From NCBI GenBank assembly GCA_002835675.1, contig PIZR01000001.1:486303-550302 (forward strand): DNA of 64,000 nucleotides, given 5' to 3'. The stretch comes from Bacillus sp. BA3 (GTDB lineage Bacteria > Bacillota > Bacilli > Bacillales > DSM-1321). This document shows, in pieces, positions 9,696 to 17,787 of the stretch; within the stretch, counting starts at the first letter, position 1, and every line of letters begins with the position of its first letter. Both the position numbers and the translations under genes were made by a program. The notes beneath the pieces are model-generated. The model had not been told where the DNA came from. It did not search any database and saw nothing but the letters and a program-made list of their open reading frames with translations.

Positions 9696-9766
9696 GAAAA
9701 CACATGAACCTCCTGCAAATATGAGTGGGAAACCTAGCTCATTGGCAGGAAGTCTAAAGTGTTTTC
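9696..9766 (+). terminator. Long imperfect hairpin, terminator-like
   Basis: Nested inverted repeats: GAAAACAC/GTGTTTTC outside, TCCTGC/GCAGGA and ATGAG/CTCAT inside, followed by TTTATAT. It lies between the remnant at 9375-9590 and the leftward LysR gene. It could terminate read-through from the ABC operon, but its length is unusual for a simple terminator. Nothing else is visible in 9591-9828. Confidence 0.5.
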
Positions 9767-9828
9767 TTTATATAAAGTGAATCACAATGAGCCAGGGTGT
9801 CTTTTCCATTAAATTAGAGAATCAGCAT

Positions 9829-10731
9829 TTAGGCATCGTTCCTAACATCCCACTTAAAAAAGCTATGTATTTCCACTACTAACTTACATACTGCAGGAGA
9901 CAGATATCGATCTTTCAAATAGGCCAGGTAAACAGTCCTTTCCAAAAAATTCGAATCAATCGCACGAATTGCAGTATTGGGGGATACAGCGGATTTTATA
10001 TAGCTTTCCGGTAAAATTGTAACCCCAAGCCCTTCTTCCACCAAACTGCAAGCCGTTTCAAGCCTTTCTATTTCGTATAGGATATTTGGAATTGCATTTT
10101 CACCCTTAAATGCTCTTAAGATATCATCTCTTGTTTGAAATCCAGTTGTACTGATGATCAATTCTTTCTTTGCAATGTCTTGGAAAGTGATGGACTCTTT
10201 TTCATTTAACTCGTCATCTTTATGGATCAAAAGCATGAATTTTTCATTATAAAGGGGAGTGGACAGAATTTCATCGTTATTGATGGGCTGGTTCGTGATG
10301 GTGAAATGAACATTATACCGATTTAACGAATCGAAAACTTTCTCTTCCCCTAATATTTCCCTTACTTTTATATGAATATTAGGATAATTGATTTTAAAAT
10401 TCCTGATTATCTTCGGAAACCAAAATTTGAATGATTCTATGGAACCTATACATACTGTTCCGCTTCCAACATCCTTCATTTCCCTAAGTTCCACTTGCAA
10501 ATTATCGAATCTTCTTAACAGGTCAACAGATCTCGTATAAAAAAGACCCCCTGCTTCCGTAAGCTCAAGACCCCTTGTATTACGTTCCAAAAGCTGTAAA
10601 CTAACTTCATTTTCTAATTTCATTATGGCATTACTTAGGGAAGGTTGTGATATATGCAGCATTTTTGCCGCTTTTGAGAAATTCTTTTCCTGGACGGTGG
10701 TAGTGAAATACCGAAGTTGACGAAGATCCAT
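9829..10731 (-). CDS. LysR-family transcriptional regulator (divergent from hutG-like gene)
   Basis: 300 aa. N-terminal winged HTH (MDLRQLRYFTTTVQEKNFSK, then SQPSLSNAIMKLE) and C-terminal periplasmic-binding-like effector domain. It starts with ATG behind AAAGGAGC. It is divergent from the formimidoylglutamase gene, and the 123-nt gap contains a near-perfect dyad, the usual arrangement for LysR proteins that regulate their neighbour and themselves. The effector is unknown; an intermediate of the neighbouring enzyme's pathway is a reasonable guess. Confidence 0.92.
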   Translation of the reverse strand: MDLRQLRYFTTTVQEKNFSKAAKMLHISQPSLSNAIMKLENEVSLQLLERNTRGLELTEAGGLFYTRSVDLLRRFDNLQVELREMKDVGSGTVCIGSIESFKFWFPKIIRNFKINYPNIHIKVREILGEEKVFDSLNRYNVHFTITNQPINNDEILSTPLYNEKFMLLIHKDDELNEKESITFQDIAKKELIISTTGFQTRDDILRAFKGENAIPNILYEIERLETACSLVEEGLGVTILPESYIKSAVSPNTAIRAIDSNFLERTVYLAYLKDRYLSPAVCKLVVEIHSFFKWDVRNDA

Positions 10732-10743
10732 TTATGCTCCTTT

Positions 10744-10762
10744 CTATAGCTTTAAACTATAG
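10744..10762. promoter_or_regulatory. Probable LysR operator (CTATAG-N7-CTATAG)
   Basis: 19-bp near-perfect palindrome with arms CTATAG separated by CTTTAAA; only one pair is unmatched. It contains the T-N11-A pattern of LysR boxes and lies just upstream of the regulator start, in the divergent intergenic region. Confidence 0.6.
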
Positions 10763-10854
10763 ATATATTGAATTTTTGTATTGGTAATTATATATTATCT
10801 CATCTATAATTTTTAAAAAAGATATTTCGGAATTTTTTAAATAAAGGAGAAATT

Positions 10855-11811
10855 ATGTATACTAATCCGACTTCAAAATATTGGAATGGAAGAATTGATT
10901 CCCAATCTGACATGGACAGCTTCAGATACCACCAAAGAGTACGGTTGGCTCCGATATCGGAATTAGCCATCTCTTCCAATGCATCAAAGACCTTTGGGTT
11001 GATTGGCTTCAAATGTGATGAAGGCGTCAGAAGGAATAAAGGCAGGATTGGTGCTGCAGAGGGGCCTGATCATATTAGGCAATACTTGGCGAAATTACCC
11101 TGTCATTTACCGTCCCAAACCGAGCTGGTGGATGCTGGCGATGTAATATGTGAAAGTACGGAAATGGAGGCCGCCCAATTCGAACTGGGATCGGCTGTTG
11201 ACCGGATATTGGAGACTAAAGCGATTCCTATCATACTTGGGGGAGGGCACGAAACCCTGTATGGCCATTATCTTGGGATTAGGAAATCCATTGGACCAAA
11301 AGCTAGATTGGGGATCATTAATATTGACGCGCACTTTGATATGAGGCCCTATGAAAAAGAAAGTTCATCAGGAACGATGTTTAAGCAGATTTTGGACGAA
11401 GACCAAAGTTGTGGATATTTATGTGTCGGAATTCAGAAGCAGGGGAATACAAAGGCACTTTTTGAAACCGCTGAGAGGAGTAAGGTAGACTACATATTGG
11501 AAGAAGATTTGTCATTGAACGAAATGGATGAAACAAAGCGGCGGATAAATGAATTCGTTAATAAAAATGACTACATTATGCTTACATTATGTACGGACGT
11601 CATTGATTCAGCATATGCACCTGGGGTGAGTGCTCCATCGCCGTTTGGACTGAATCCGAAATTGGTACGTGCGATTATTAGGCATATCGTATCGAATGAA
11701 AAAATCCTCTCCTTTGACATTTCGGAAGTGAATCCTTCGTTGGACGAAAATAATAAAACCGTAACATTGGCAGCACATTTAATAAATGAAGTTTTGCTGC
11801 ATTTTAAATAA
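10855..11811 (+). CDS. hutG: Formimidoylglutamase-like ureohydrolase
   Basis: 318 aa member of the arginase/agmatinase/formimidoylglutamase superfamily, binuclear Mn enzymes that hydrolyse N-formimidoyl-L-glutamate to glutamate and formamide in histidine breakdown. Visible: FKCDEGVRRNKGRIGAAEGP near the N-terminus, and the metal-site motifs GGGHETLYGH, NIDAHFDMR and LCTDVIDSAYAPGVSAP, which are HutG-like rather than arginase-like. AAAGGAGAAATT ribosome site. No hutH, hutU or hutI is nearby; it sits alone opposite a LysR gene, 1.6 kb from an amino acid ABC transporter. The exact substrate is therefore less sure than the fold. Confidence 0.82.
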   Translation: MYTNPTSKYWNGRIDSQSDMDSFRYHQRVRLAPISELAISSNASKTFGLIGFKCDEGVRRNKGRIGAAEGPDHIRQYLAKLPCHLPSQTELVDAGDVICESTEMEAAQFELGSAVDRILETKAIPIILGGGHETLYGHYLGIRKSIGPKARLGIINIDAHFDMRPYEKESSSGTMFKQILDEDQSCGYLCVGIQKQGNTKALFETAERSKVDYILEEDLSLNEMDETKRRINEFVNKNDYIMLTLCTDVIDSAYAPGVSAPSPFGLNPKLVRAIIRHIVSNEKILSFDISEVNPSLDENNKTVTLAAHLINEVLLHFK

Positions 11812-11919
11812 TGAATGGATATGGAAGAGGGCAATTCCAATTTGGTCCTTCCAGCTTTCCTCAATGTTATCTCCATGCTCAATTATAAGTATTGAAACTA
11901 AGTCCTTTGGCAGCACCCA

Positions 11920-11954
11920 GGCTGTCCGTGAATCATTCATGGACAGTCTTTTTT
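11920..11954 (+). terminator. Intrinsic terminator after hutG-like gene
   Basis: Stem GGCTGTCC(G)TGAAT / ATTCA(T)GGACAGTC followed by TTTTTT. The rest of 11812-12093 shows no gene. Confidence 0.8.
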
Positions 11955-12093
11955 ACGCCTCCTTTACACGCGTTAATGGTCGGGGCCATTGCTTGACTCC
12001 CCGTTATAGGATTAACCATGGCTCTGCCAAAGTTCACTACTGATACTTGTGGGTTTTTGGTTTATAATAACAACCATCTAGGGGGGATTTTTT

Positions 12094-12249
12094 ATGAATG
12101 AATATAAAGTGACGGTCAGGAATGGCAGTACCTTGATCTTGTCGGAAATTATTAAAGCTGAAGATGAAAGAGAAGTCCTTGGAACTCTTTTGATTTCCAG
12201 CGAATTATTTAATCAACCATTTACCGACATCAGGATTTTAGAACGCTGA
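12094..12249 (+). CDS. Small hypothetical protein, 51 aa
   Basis: ATG behind TAGGGGGGAT. The sequence begins MNEYKVTVRNGSTLILSEII and ends FTDIRILER. It has no Cys, no membrane segment and no signal peptide; strand-forming and acidic residues suggest a small beta-containing cytoplasmic protein. Codon use looks like that of neighbouring genes. It ends 60 nt before the SRAP gene, so the two may be co-transcribed. I do not recognise the family. Confidence 0.6.
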   Translation: MNEYKVTVRNGSTLILSEIIKAEDEREVLGTLLISSELFNQPFTDIRILER

Positions 12250-12309
12250 TTTGTGCCTGTCCGTTCGATTTGTTACACTGTAATAAATTCTAATACGGTA
12301 GGCGATAGT

Positions 12310-12981
12310 ATGTGTGGACGTTTTACCCTTTTCACTGACATTGAAGAAATAAAAGATCGGTTTGATATTCAGGGATCGTTTGATGGGGAATACCAATTCA
12401 GCTACAATATTGCTCCCTCCCAATCCGTTCTCTCCGTCATTAATGACGGGGCAAGGAATCGACTTGGATATCTTCGGTGGGGACTCATTCCTTTCTGGGC
12501 AAAAGACGAAAAAGTGGGCTACAAAATGATCAATGCCAGATCGGAAACCATTGCTGAGAAAGCAAGCTTCAGGAATGCGTATAAGAAGAAGAGATGCTTG
12601 ATAATCGCTGACTCTTTTTATGAATGGAAGAAGACACCGGAAAGAAAAATACCGATGCGAATAAAACTGAAGAATCATGCTCCATTTGGAATGGCGGGTA
12701 TCTGGGAATCCTGGAAATCACCTGAAGGCATCAGCGTCTATTCATGCTCCGTTATAACAACCGTTCCTAATGAGCTAATGACCAGCATTCATGATCGTAT
12801 GCCTGTCATCCTTAAACCAGAAGATGAAAAAGAATGGTTGAGTCCAACAAATAATGATCCTGCATATCTGCAGCAGTATTTAAAGTCATTCGATTCGGAA
12901 CAGATGGAAGCCTTTGAGGTATCGACTGATGTGAATTCGACCAAAAATAATTCATCTAACCTAATACAACAAATTTGCTGA
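12310..12981 (+). CDS. SRAP domain protein (HMCES/YedK family, DNA-protein crosslink at abasic sites)
   Basis: 223 aa when started at ATG 12310, which places the catalytic Cys at residue 2 (MCGRFTLF), as the family requires after Met removal. The longer frame from GTG 12253 would bury this Cys, so I reject it. Other family residues are present: NARSETI (Asn), DSFYEWKK (Glu) and IHDRMPVIL (His). These proteins covalently trap abasic sites in single-stranded DNA to protect them. B. subtilis homologues include YoqW and YoaM. No LexA box was found. Confidence 0.9.
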   Translation: MCGRFTLFTDIEEIKDRFDIQGSFDGEYQFSYNIAPSQSVLSVINDGARNRLGYLRWGLIPFWAKDEKVGYKMINARSETIAEKASFRNAYKKKRCLIIADSFYEWKKTPERKIPMRIKLKNHAPFGMAGIWESWKSPEGISVYSCSVITTVPNELMTSIHDRMPVILKPEDEKEWLSPTNNDPAYLQQYLKSFDSEQMEAFEVSTDVNSTKNNSSNLIQQIC

Positions 12982-13003
12982 GAGGTCATAAGACCTCTTT
13001 TTT
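12981..13003 (+). terminator. Intrinsic terminator of the SRAP gene
   Basis: AGAGGTC-ATAA-GACCTCT followed by TTTTTTA, overlapping the end of the stop codon. Confidence 0.85.
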
Positions 13004-13261
13004 ATATGAATTCCGTCCCGATAAATGAAAAAAACTGATTAACCGCACATGTCAAGATTTCTTTATAAATAGTAAGGAGTGCATGTAAAATACTTTAAAA
13101 TTAACCCTTGCGAAAATAGACAAAATGCTGTACTGTTATATTTGCTTTTCAAAACGACTTTCGATGTCACTTTCACAAACTCAGATGGTTTCAGCAAGTT
13201 TCCAGTGTGGTACTTTTCTGGAAGGCATCGTAATATTTGATAAATTATATAATGTAATCTT

Positions 13262-13366
13262 CTTATCAAGAGAGACGGAGGGACTGGCCCGAAGATGTCT
13301 CGGCAGCGGACTTAAATGGAGTGCTGTGCCAAATCCAGCAGGCTGATTTTTGCCTGAAAGATAAGG
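13262..13366 (+). ncRNA. SAM-I (S-box) riboswitch
   Basis: Clear S-box landmarks in order: P1 5' strand CTTATC, AGAGAGACGGAGGGACTGGC, CGGCAGCG, the GTGCTG...CCAGCA arm, and TGAAAGATAAG closing P1. It precedes an intrinsic terminator and then the NhaC-family gene. In this class, SAM binding stabilises the terminator, so the downstream gene should be expressed when methionine/SAM is low. A TATAAT at 13248-13253 could be the -10 box of its promoter, though the -35 is weak. Confidence 0.92.
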
Positions 13367-13386
13367 AGGGTGTTTTTTATAAATTA

Positions 13387-13426
13387 AAAGACCTCTTCTT
13401 GTTGTTAAATAGAAGGGGTCTTTTTT
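13387..13426 (+). terminator. S-box expression-platform terminator
   Basis: AAAGACCTCTTCT / AGAAGGGGTCTTT with 11-nt loop, then TTTTTT. It follows the SAM aptamer by about 20 nt and is the likely regulated terminator. Confidence 0.88.
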
Positions 13427-13557
13427 ATGCCAGTTTTTTTGCTATATCTCCAAGACTAGATAATCAGGTAGGTTCAAATTGGAGTTATTTGCGAAAGCTG
13501 TTAATAGAATAAGAGCTGTGACACCTGTCACGGGAAAAATAAAAAGAGGTGTACATC

Positions 13558-14865
13558 ATGAGTGCAAACAATAAAGGGAATCCATGGGCATTGATCCCAT
13601 TTGTCGTATTTTTAATTTTATTTATAGGGTCCGGAATCATCACTAAAGATTTTTATTCATTTCCGGTGATTGTTGCAATTTCAATTGCTTCGGCAGCTGC
13701 ATTGGCAATGAATCGGAAAGAGACATTCAATCATAAGGTTGATATCTTCTGTAAAGGTGCCGGGGACGCCAATATTATGTTAATGGTTATCATTTTCCTT
13801 TTAGCTGGCGCTTTTGCCGAAGTTGCCAATGGCATGGGAGCAGTTGAATCAACAGTGAATCTTGCCTTAGCTGTTTTTCCGCAAAATCTATTAATGGTAG
13901 GGATATTCATTATTGCTTGTTTTATTTCTTTATCCATGGGGACAAGCATGGGAACGATTGTTGCATTGGCACCTATCGGGGTCGGGATTAGTGAGCAAAC
14001 AGATATTTCGCTTGCCCTATCAATGGCGGCCGTTATTGGTGGTGCGATGTTTGGGGATAACCTTTCCTTCATTTCAGATACGACAATCGCTGCAGTTCGA
14101 ACTCAGGGAACGAAAATGAAGGATAAGTTTAAAGTGAATTTTTTCATCGTTTTACCTGCGGCCATCATCACATGTGCAATCCTTGGAATTTTAACAATGG
14201 GTGAACAAGCTGACATCTCCCAACATTCTTATAATTGGGTGAAGATTCTTCCATATCTTTGCGTATTGATCACTGCATTGGCAGGAGTCAATGTGTTCCT
14301 GGTCCTTTCCATCGGAATCGTATTTGCCGGAATTATCGGCTTGGCTGATGGAAGTTATAAACCGTTGGGTGTCATTCAAAAAGTTGGAGAAGGAATGGCG
14401 GGAATGTATGAAATCTCCTTCCTTGCCATTTTAATTGCAGGTATGGTAGCTGTTATCAAACATAATGGTGGCATCGATTATCTACTCCACCTAGTGACCC
14501 GAAATAGCAAATCAAAAAAAGGGGCGGAATTCAGCATTGCAGGGCTTGTTGGTTTGACAAACCTTTCAACGGCAAATAACACGATTTCGATTATAATTGC
14601 CGGGCCACTTGCCAAAAATATCGCTGAAAAGTATGGGATTGATCCGCGTAAATCAGCGAGCTTGCTTGACATATTTGCATGTTGTATCCAAGGGTTGATA
14701 CCATATGGAGCACAACTGCTTGTTGCAGCAGGGGTAGCAAAGATTTCTCCGATAAGCATCTTGCAGTATTCATATTACCCAATACTAATTGGATTTTGTG
14801 GCGTCATTGCCATCTTGATTGGTTTTCCACGGTTTCAGCCGGGAAATAATGGATCGAAGAACTAA
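13558..14865 (+). CDS. NhaC-family transporter under SAM riboswitch, probable methionine transporter (MetT type)
   Basis: 435 aa polytopic protein of the NhaC Na+/H+ antiporter family (about 11-12 hydrophobic segments; SLSMGTSMGTIVALAPIGVG, GGAMFGDNLSFISDT, NLSTANNTISIII are typical). The ATG at 13558 is preferred over GTG 13549 because GAGGT lies 7 nt upstream. Although the fold suggests Na+/H+ exchange, the upstream S-box predicts a role in methionine supply. S-box-linked NhaC-like proteins were proposed as methionine transporters (MetT) in comparative genomics of methionine regulation. Function is inferred from regulation. Confidence 0.8.
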   Translation: MSANNKGNPWALIPFVVFLILFIGSGIITKDFYSFPVIVAISIASAAALAMNRKETFNHKVDIFCKGAGDANIMLMVIIFLLAGAFAEVANGMGAVESTVNLALAVFPQNLLMVGIFIIACFISLSMGTSMGTIVALAPIGVGISEQTDISLALSMAAVIGGAMFGDNLSFISDTTIAAVRTQGTKMKDKFKVNFFIVLPAAIITCAILGILTMGEQADISQHSYNWVKILPYLCVLITALAGVNVFLVLSIGIVFAGIIGLADGSYKPLGVIQKVGEGMAGMYEISFLAILIAGMVAVIKHNGGIDYLLHLVTRNSKSKKGAEFSIAGLVGLTNLSTANNTISIIIAGPLAKNIAEKYGIDPRKSASLLDIFACCIQGLIPYGAQLLVAAGVAKISPISILQYSYYPILIGFCGVIAILIGFPRFQPGNNGSKN

Positions 14866-14866
14866 A

Positions 14867-15056
14867 AGTTAAAACAAAGTTGATTGGAGCGGGTGTGCGA
14901 TACTCCTGCGGGAAAAGCGAGTCCAGGGGAGACCCCGCAGGCGCAAAGGCGCCGAGGAGGCTCCCGGACCGCCCGCGGAAAGCGAGTGCCTGGAGGGGAA
15001 ATCAACGTTCAAATTGTACAAACCCCTAAAATTTCATCGAGTTTGTCTACAGTCTG
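14867..15056. repeat. Dispersed GC-rich repeat element, copy 1
   Basis: About 190 bp matching the copy at 62301-62512. The core (14879-15006) begins GTTGATTGGAGC and ends GGAAATCAAC, giving short terminal inverted repeats. The interior is far richer in GC than its surroundings and has the near-identical block GCGGGAAAAGCGAGTCCAGG and GCAGGCGCAAAGGCGCCGAG. The right flank (TTTCATCGAGTTTGTCTACA) matches copy 2 but lacks one hairpin arm. It has no believable coding capacity. It begins two bases after the metT-like stop codon. 15091-15207 shows no gene. Confidence 0.85.
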
Positions 15057-15090
15057 AACACCCTGAATCATTGGATACAGGGTGTTTTTT
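15057..15090 (+). terminator. Intrinsic terminator
   Basis: ACACCCTG-AATCATTGGATA-CAGGGTGT followed by TTTTTT; probably ends transcription from the NhaC-family gene through the repeat. Confidence 0.8.
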
Positions 15091-15207
15091 GTATGGTAAA
15101 TACATAAACATTATCAAGTTTTCTCCCATTTATATAGTATCAATCATTCTTCAATTTTTCTGCTTAATTCCGGTCCAAATTAATGATGGTTGTGTGTGCG
15201 ACACCTG

Positions 15208-15765
15208 TCATGAATAGAGGACAACACCAACTAAACCGGAAAGGATAATTACATAGGCTGGGTGCCAGCGTAATTTCATTAGGGCAAATAACGATAATCC
15301 AAAAACGAGTAATAAGCTTATCGCATGCCAAGAAAAGTTCAGCGCTATCATATTATTGGAAAGTGCAAAGCTGATTGCTGCAAAGAGGATTAAACTAGTG
15401 ACAATGGGTCTTAGTCCATAGAACATGGATTGAATAACTGGGTAATGATTCAATTTGCTGAAGAAGGTGGCTATAACGGTTACGAATATAATAGCAGGAA
15501 GCAAGATTCCGAAAGCAGATGATATGGCCCCTGCAAATCCAGCAGTAGAATAGCCAACAAGAATGGCACTATTGGCAGTGACAGGTCCTGGGGACATACC
15601 GGAAATCGCGATGATATCAGTAAATTGCTGCGTCGTCATCCATCCATGCTGTGAGACTTCCGATTCTATTACGGGAATCATGGCGTATCCGCCTCCAAAC
15701 GATACAAAGCCGATAATAAAGAAGGTGCTAAACAACTCCCACAATTCCATCATTCCATCACACAC
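15208..15765 (-). CDS. Chromate transporter, half-size subunit 2
   Basis: 185 aa half-length CHR family membrane protein. Conserved motifs VSFGGGYAMIPVIESEV and GMSPGPVTANSAILVGY match the ChrA signature (FGG and PGP). The start is either GTG 15765 or ATG 15753; neither has a strong ribosome site. Two short proteins together make the full transporter, as with YwrA/YwrB in B. subtilis. It follows the first subunit by 36 nt. The family exports chromate or exchanges oxyanions; function in vivo is often unknown. Confidence 0.85.
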   Translation of the reverse strand: MCDGMMELWELFSTFFIIGFVSFGGGYAMIPVIESEVSQHGWMTTQQFTDIIAISGMSPGPVTANSAILVGYSTAGFAGAISSAFGILLPAIIFVTVIATFFSKLNHYPVIQSMFYGLRPIVTSLILFAAISFALSNNMIALNFSWHAISLLLVFGLSLFALMKLRWHPAYVIILSGLVGVVLYS

Positions 15766-15801
15766 TTTCTTGAAAATTAGTTAGACCCTTTTTTGATATA
15801 C

Positions 15802-16431
15802 CTATATGCCAGCACCCATGAAAGGTTCGAAATCATTTTCTTCATTTCCTATATTTTTTCTGTCCAACTTGACATCGTAACCTAATTTTCTCTTAATGGA
15901 GATGGTCACAATACCAGCAAAAGCTCCTGCTAATATAACCATCACAGGGTGCAGAAAGAAAAGGACTGGAATTCCTACTATTAAAATGCAGAAAGTTGTT
16001 TTGTCTACAACAGCCGTTTTTCCTATCTTGATAGCCGCATAGGCGATGATGGCTACTATGGAAGCTCTGATCGATATGAATGCGGATTCTATCTTCGGAT
16101 TATCCTGAATGAAAAAATACAAAATGCCGAGGAGCAGAACAATTAAAAAGGTAGGTAATGAAACACCGATCATGGCAGCCATTGCCCCCTTCATTCCGGC
16201 AATCCGATGGCCGATAAAGGTGGCGGAGTTAATGGCGACAGCTCCCGGTACGGACTGAGATAACGCAAAAACATCCGTAACTTCTTCGCTTTTCATCCAT
16301 TTTCTCTTTTCGACCACTTCCTTTTCTATTAAAGGGATCATCGCAAACCCGCCTCCGAATGTGACAGGTGCTATTTTAAAAAAGGTCCAAAATAATTGGA
16401 ATAGAGTTTTCCATTGTCCTTTCATTGACAT
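15802..16431 (-). CDS. Chromate transporter, half-size subunit 1
   Basis: 209 aa half-length CHR family membrane protein with PVTFGGGFAMIPLIEKEV and SVPGAVAINSATFIG signatures and a hydrophilic C-terminal tail. First gene of a leftward pair. It is divergent from a LysR gene across a 244-nt gap, which suggests that regulator controls it (inference). AAGGAAGTGACTG ribosome site region. Confidence 0.87.
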   Translation of the reverse strand: MSMKGQWKTLFQLFWTFFKIAPVTFGGGFAMIPLIEKEVVEKRKWMKSEEVTDVFALSQSVPGAVAINSATFIGHRIAGMKGAMAAMIGVSLPTFLIVLLLGILYFFIQDNPKIESAFISIRASIVAIIAYAAIKIGKTAVVDKTTFCILIVGIPVLFFLHPVMVILAGAFAGIVTISIKRKLGYDVKLDRKNIGNEENDFEPFMGAGI

Positions 16432-16675
16432 CAGTCACTTCCTTTGAATGCATTGTTAAATCTTATTATTAACATATCAAAGAAAAAGGGATGGGTAAAT
16501 TGCAACAAAATCATCGGGTATAACAAAACGTTATACCCAGAAGATTTATCCGTTTTATAAAGAATGCCGCCAATAATTGAATAGCCTCAGAATGTATCAC
16601 ACTATTTTCATTTCACCATTTACCTAATGATGCTATCATTTTAATAAACTATCTAAAAACATGGAGGTCGTTTTC

Positions 16676-17554
16676 ATGAAATTGGAAAATCTGAAAATGT
16701 TTTGTTTAGTGGTGGATGAAGGAAGTTTAAGCCAGGCGGCGAGGTTAAGTTTCCTATCTCAGCCCGCTGTAACACGGCAGATCCATCAACTGGAAAATTA
16801 TTATAACACTTTGTTATTCGACCGTGAGGAAGGAAGGCTGAGAGTTACAGAAGCTGGAAAGCTGTTATACCCTTTTGCAAAAGCCATAGTAAATGACTTC
16901 AACCATTCAAAAGAAGTGATTCAGCAATCGACGGGGAAGTACAATGCAAATCTAATAGTAGGGGCTTCCTTGACTATCGGCGAGTATTTGTTGCCGAGCT
17001 TGCTTGGGAGATTTAAAAAACAGCAGCCAGAAATAAAAGTGACATTGACGATAAAAAATACCCCCCGGGTTCTGGAGGATCTTTCAAACGATGTCATTGA
17101 TTTGGCCTTGGTGGAAGGACTTGTGGAAAACACCGATTTTATTGTAGACAAGTTCGCCGAAGACGAATTGATATTGGTATGTCCATCCGACCACCCATGG
17201 AAAGACAGAAAAGAAATTCAGCTAGATGAATTGGGAAATGAAAGGATGATTTGGCGTGAATCCATTTCCGGAACACGGCTTATCGTAGAAAACATGCTAA
17301 GGGAGCATGGGGTTTTGGAAAAAATAGAAAGCTACATGGAGATTGGCAGTACACAAGCGATAAAAAGTGCGGTTGAAGCAGGACTTGGAATCAGCATTTT
17401 GCCAAGGTTGACAGTGGCCAGGGAATTGGAGCAAGGCTTTTTGCGGGAAGTGGATATTTCCAGAATAGATATGGCAAGAAATTTATGGCTAGTCAGGAAA
17501 AACAAGCGATTCAACAAAATAGGGGTGTCTAAATTTGTTGATTTTCTTCGATAA
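16676..17554 (+). CDS. LysR-family regulator divergent from chromate transporter
   Basis: 292 aa. The HTH is near the N-terminus (MKLENLKMFCLVVDEGSLSQ, SQPAVTRQIHQLE), followed by an effector domain with a CysB/CbbR-like body. Start at ATG 16676, because the in-frame ATG at 16661 overlaps the GGAGG ribosome site. Probably controls the divergent chromate/oxyanion transporter pair. The intergenic region contains the A/T-rich inverted sequence AACAAAACGTTATACCC, a possible operator, unproven. Confidence 0.9.
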   Translation: MKLENLKMFCLVVDEGSLSQAARLSFLSQPAVTRQIHQLENYYNTLLFDREEGRLRVTEAGKLLYPFAKAIVNDFNHSKEVIQQSTGKYNANLIVGASLTIGEYLLPSLLGRFKKQQPEIKVTLTIKNTPRVLEDLSNDVIDLALVEGLVENTDFIVDKFAEDELILVCPSDHPWKDRKEIQLDELGNERMIWRESISGTRLIVENMLREHGVLEKIESYMEIGSTQAIKSAVEAGLGISILPRLTVARELEQGFLREVDISRIDMARNLWLVRKNKRFNKIGVSKFVDFLR

Positions 17555-17689
17555 GGAATGAAAAGCTACCTTCGTTTACCATTACAATTTGGCAGCGTTT
17601 TCAGTTTTGTGGGAAACGGTGTGGCCCCGGACACCCTGCCTTGCAAAAGTCATAGCAAATTGAATATACGGCATTGCGTATTCATTAAA

Positions 17690-17716
17690 GCTCTTCCCTA
17701 TCGGGAGGGGCATTTT
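17690..17716 (+). terminator. Intrinsic terminator, weak
   Basis: GCTCTTCCC-TATC-GGGAGGGGC with wobble pairs, then ATTTTGT. Follows the LysR gene by 135 nt. Confidence 0.5.
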
Positions 17717-17787
17717 GTATTTGGTTCTTCAGCCTTCGGTTAGACAAACAAAGGGATTGTTATTTTTATATAGGCCATGTTAAATAA

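Noticed and set aside
13125-13512. Two overlapping plus-strand frames (73 and 63 codons)
   Set aside because: They span the SAM riboswitch and its terminator; no ribosome site.
15014-15217. 67-codon frame after repeat copy 1
   Set aside because: Crosses the terminator hairpin at 15057-15090 and has no ribosome site.
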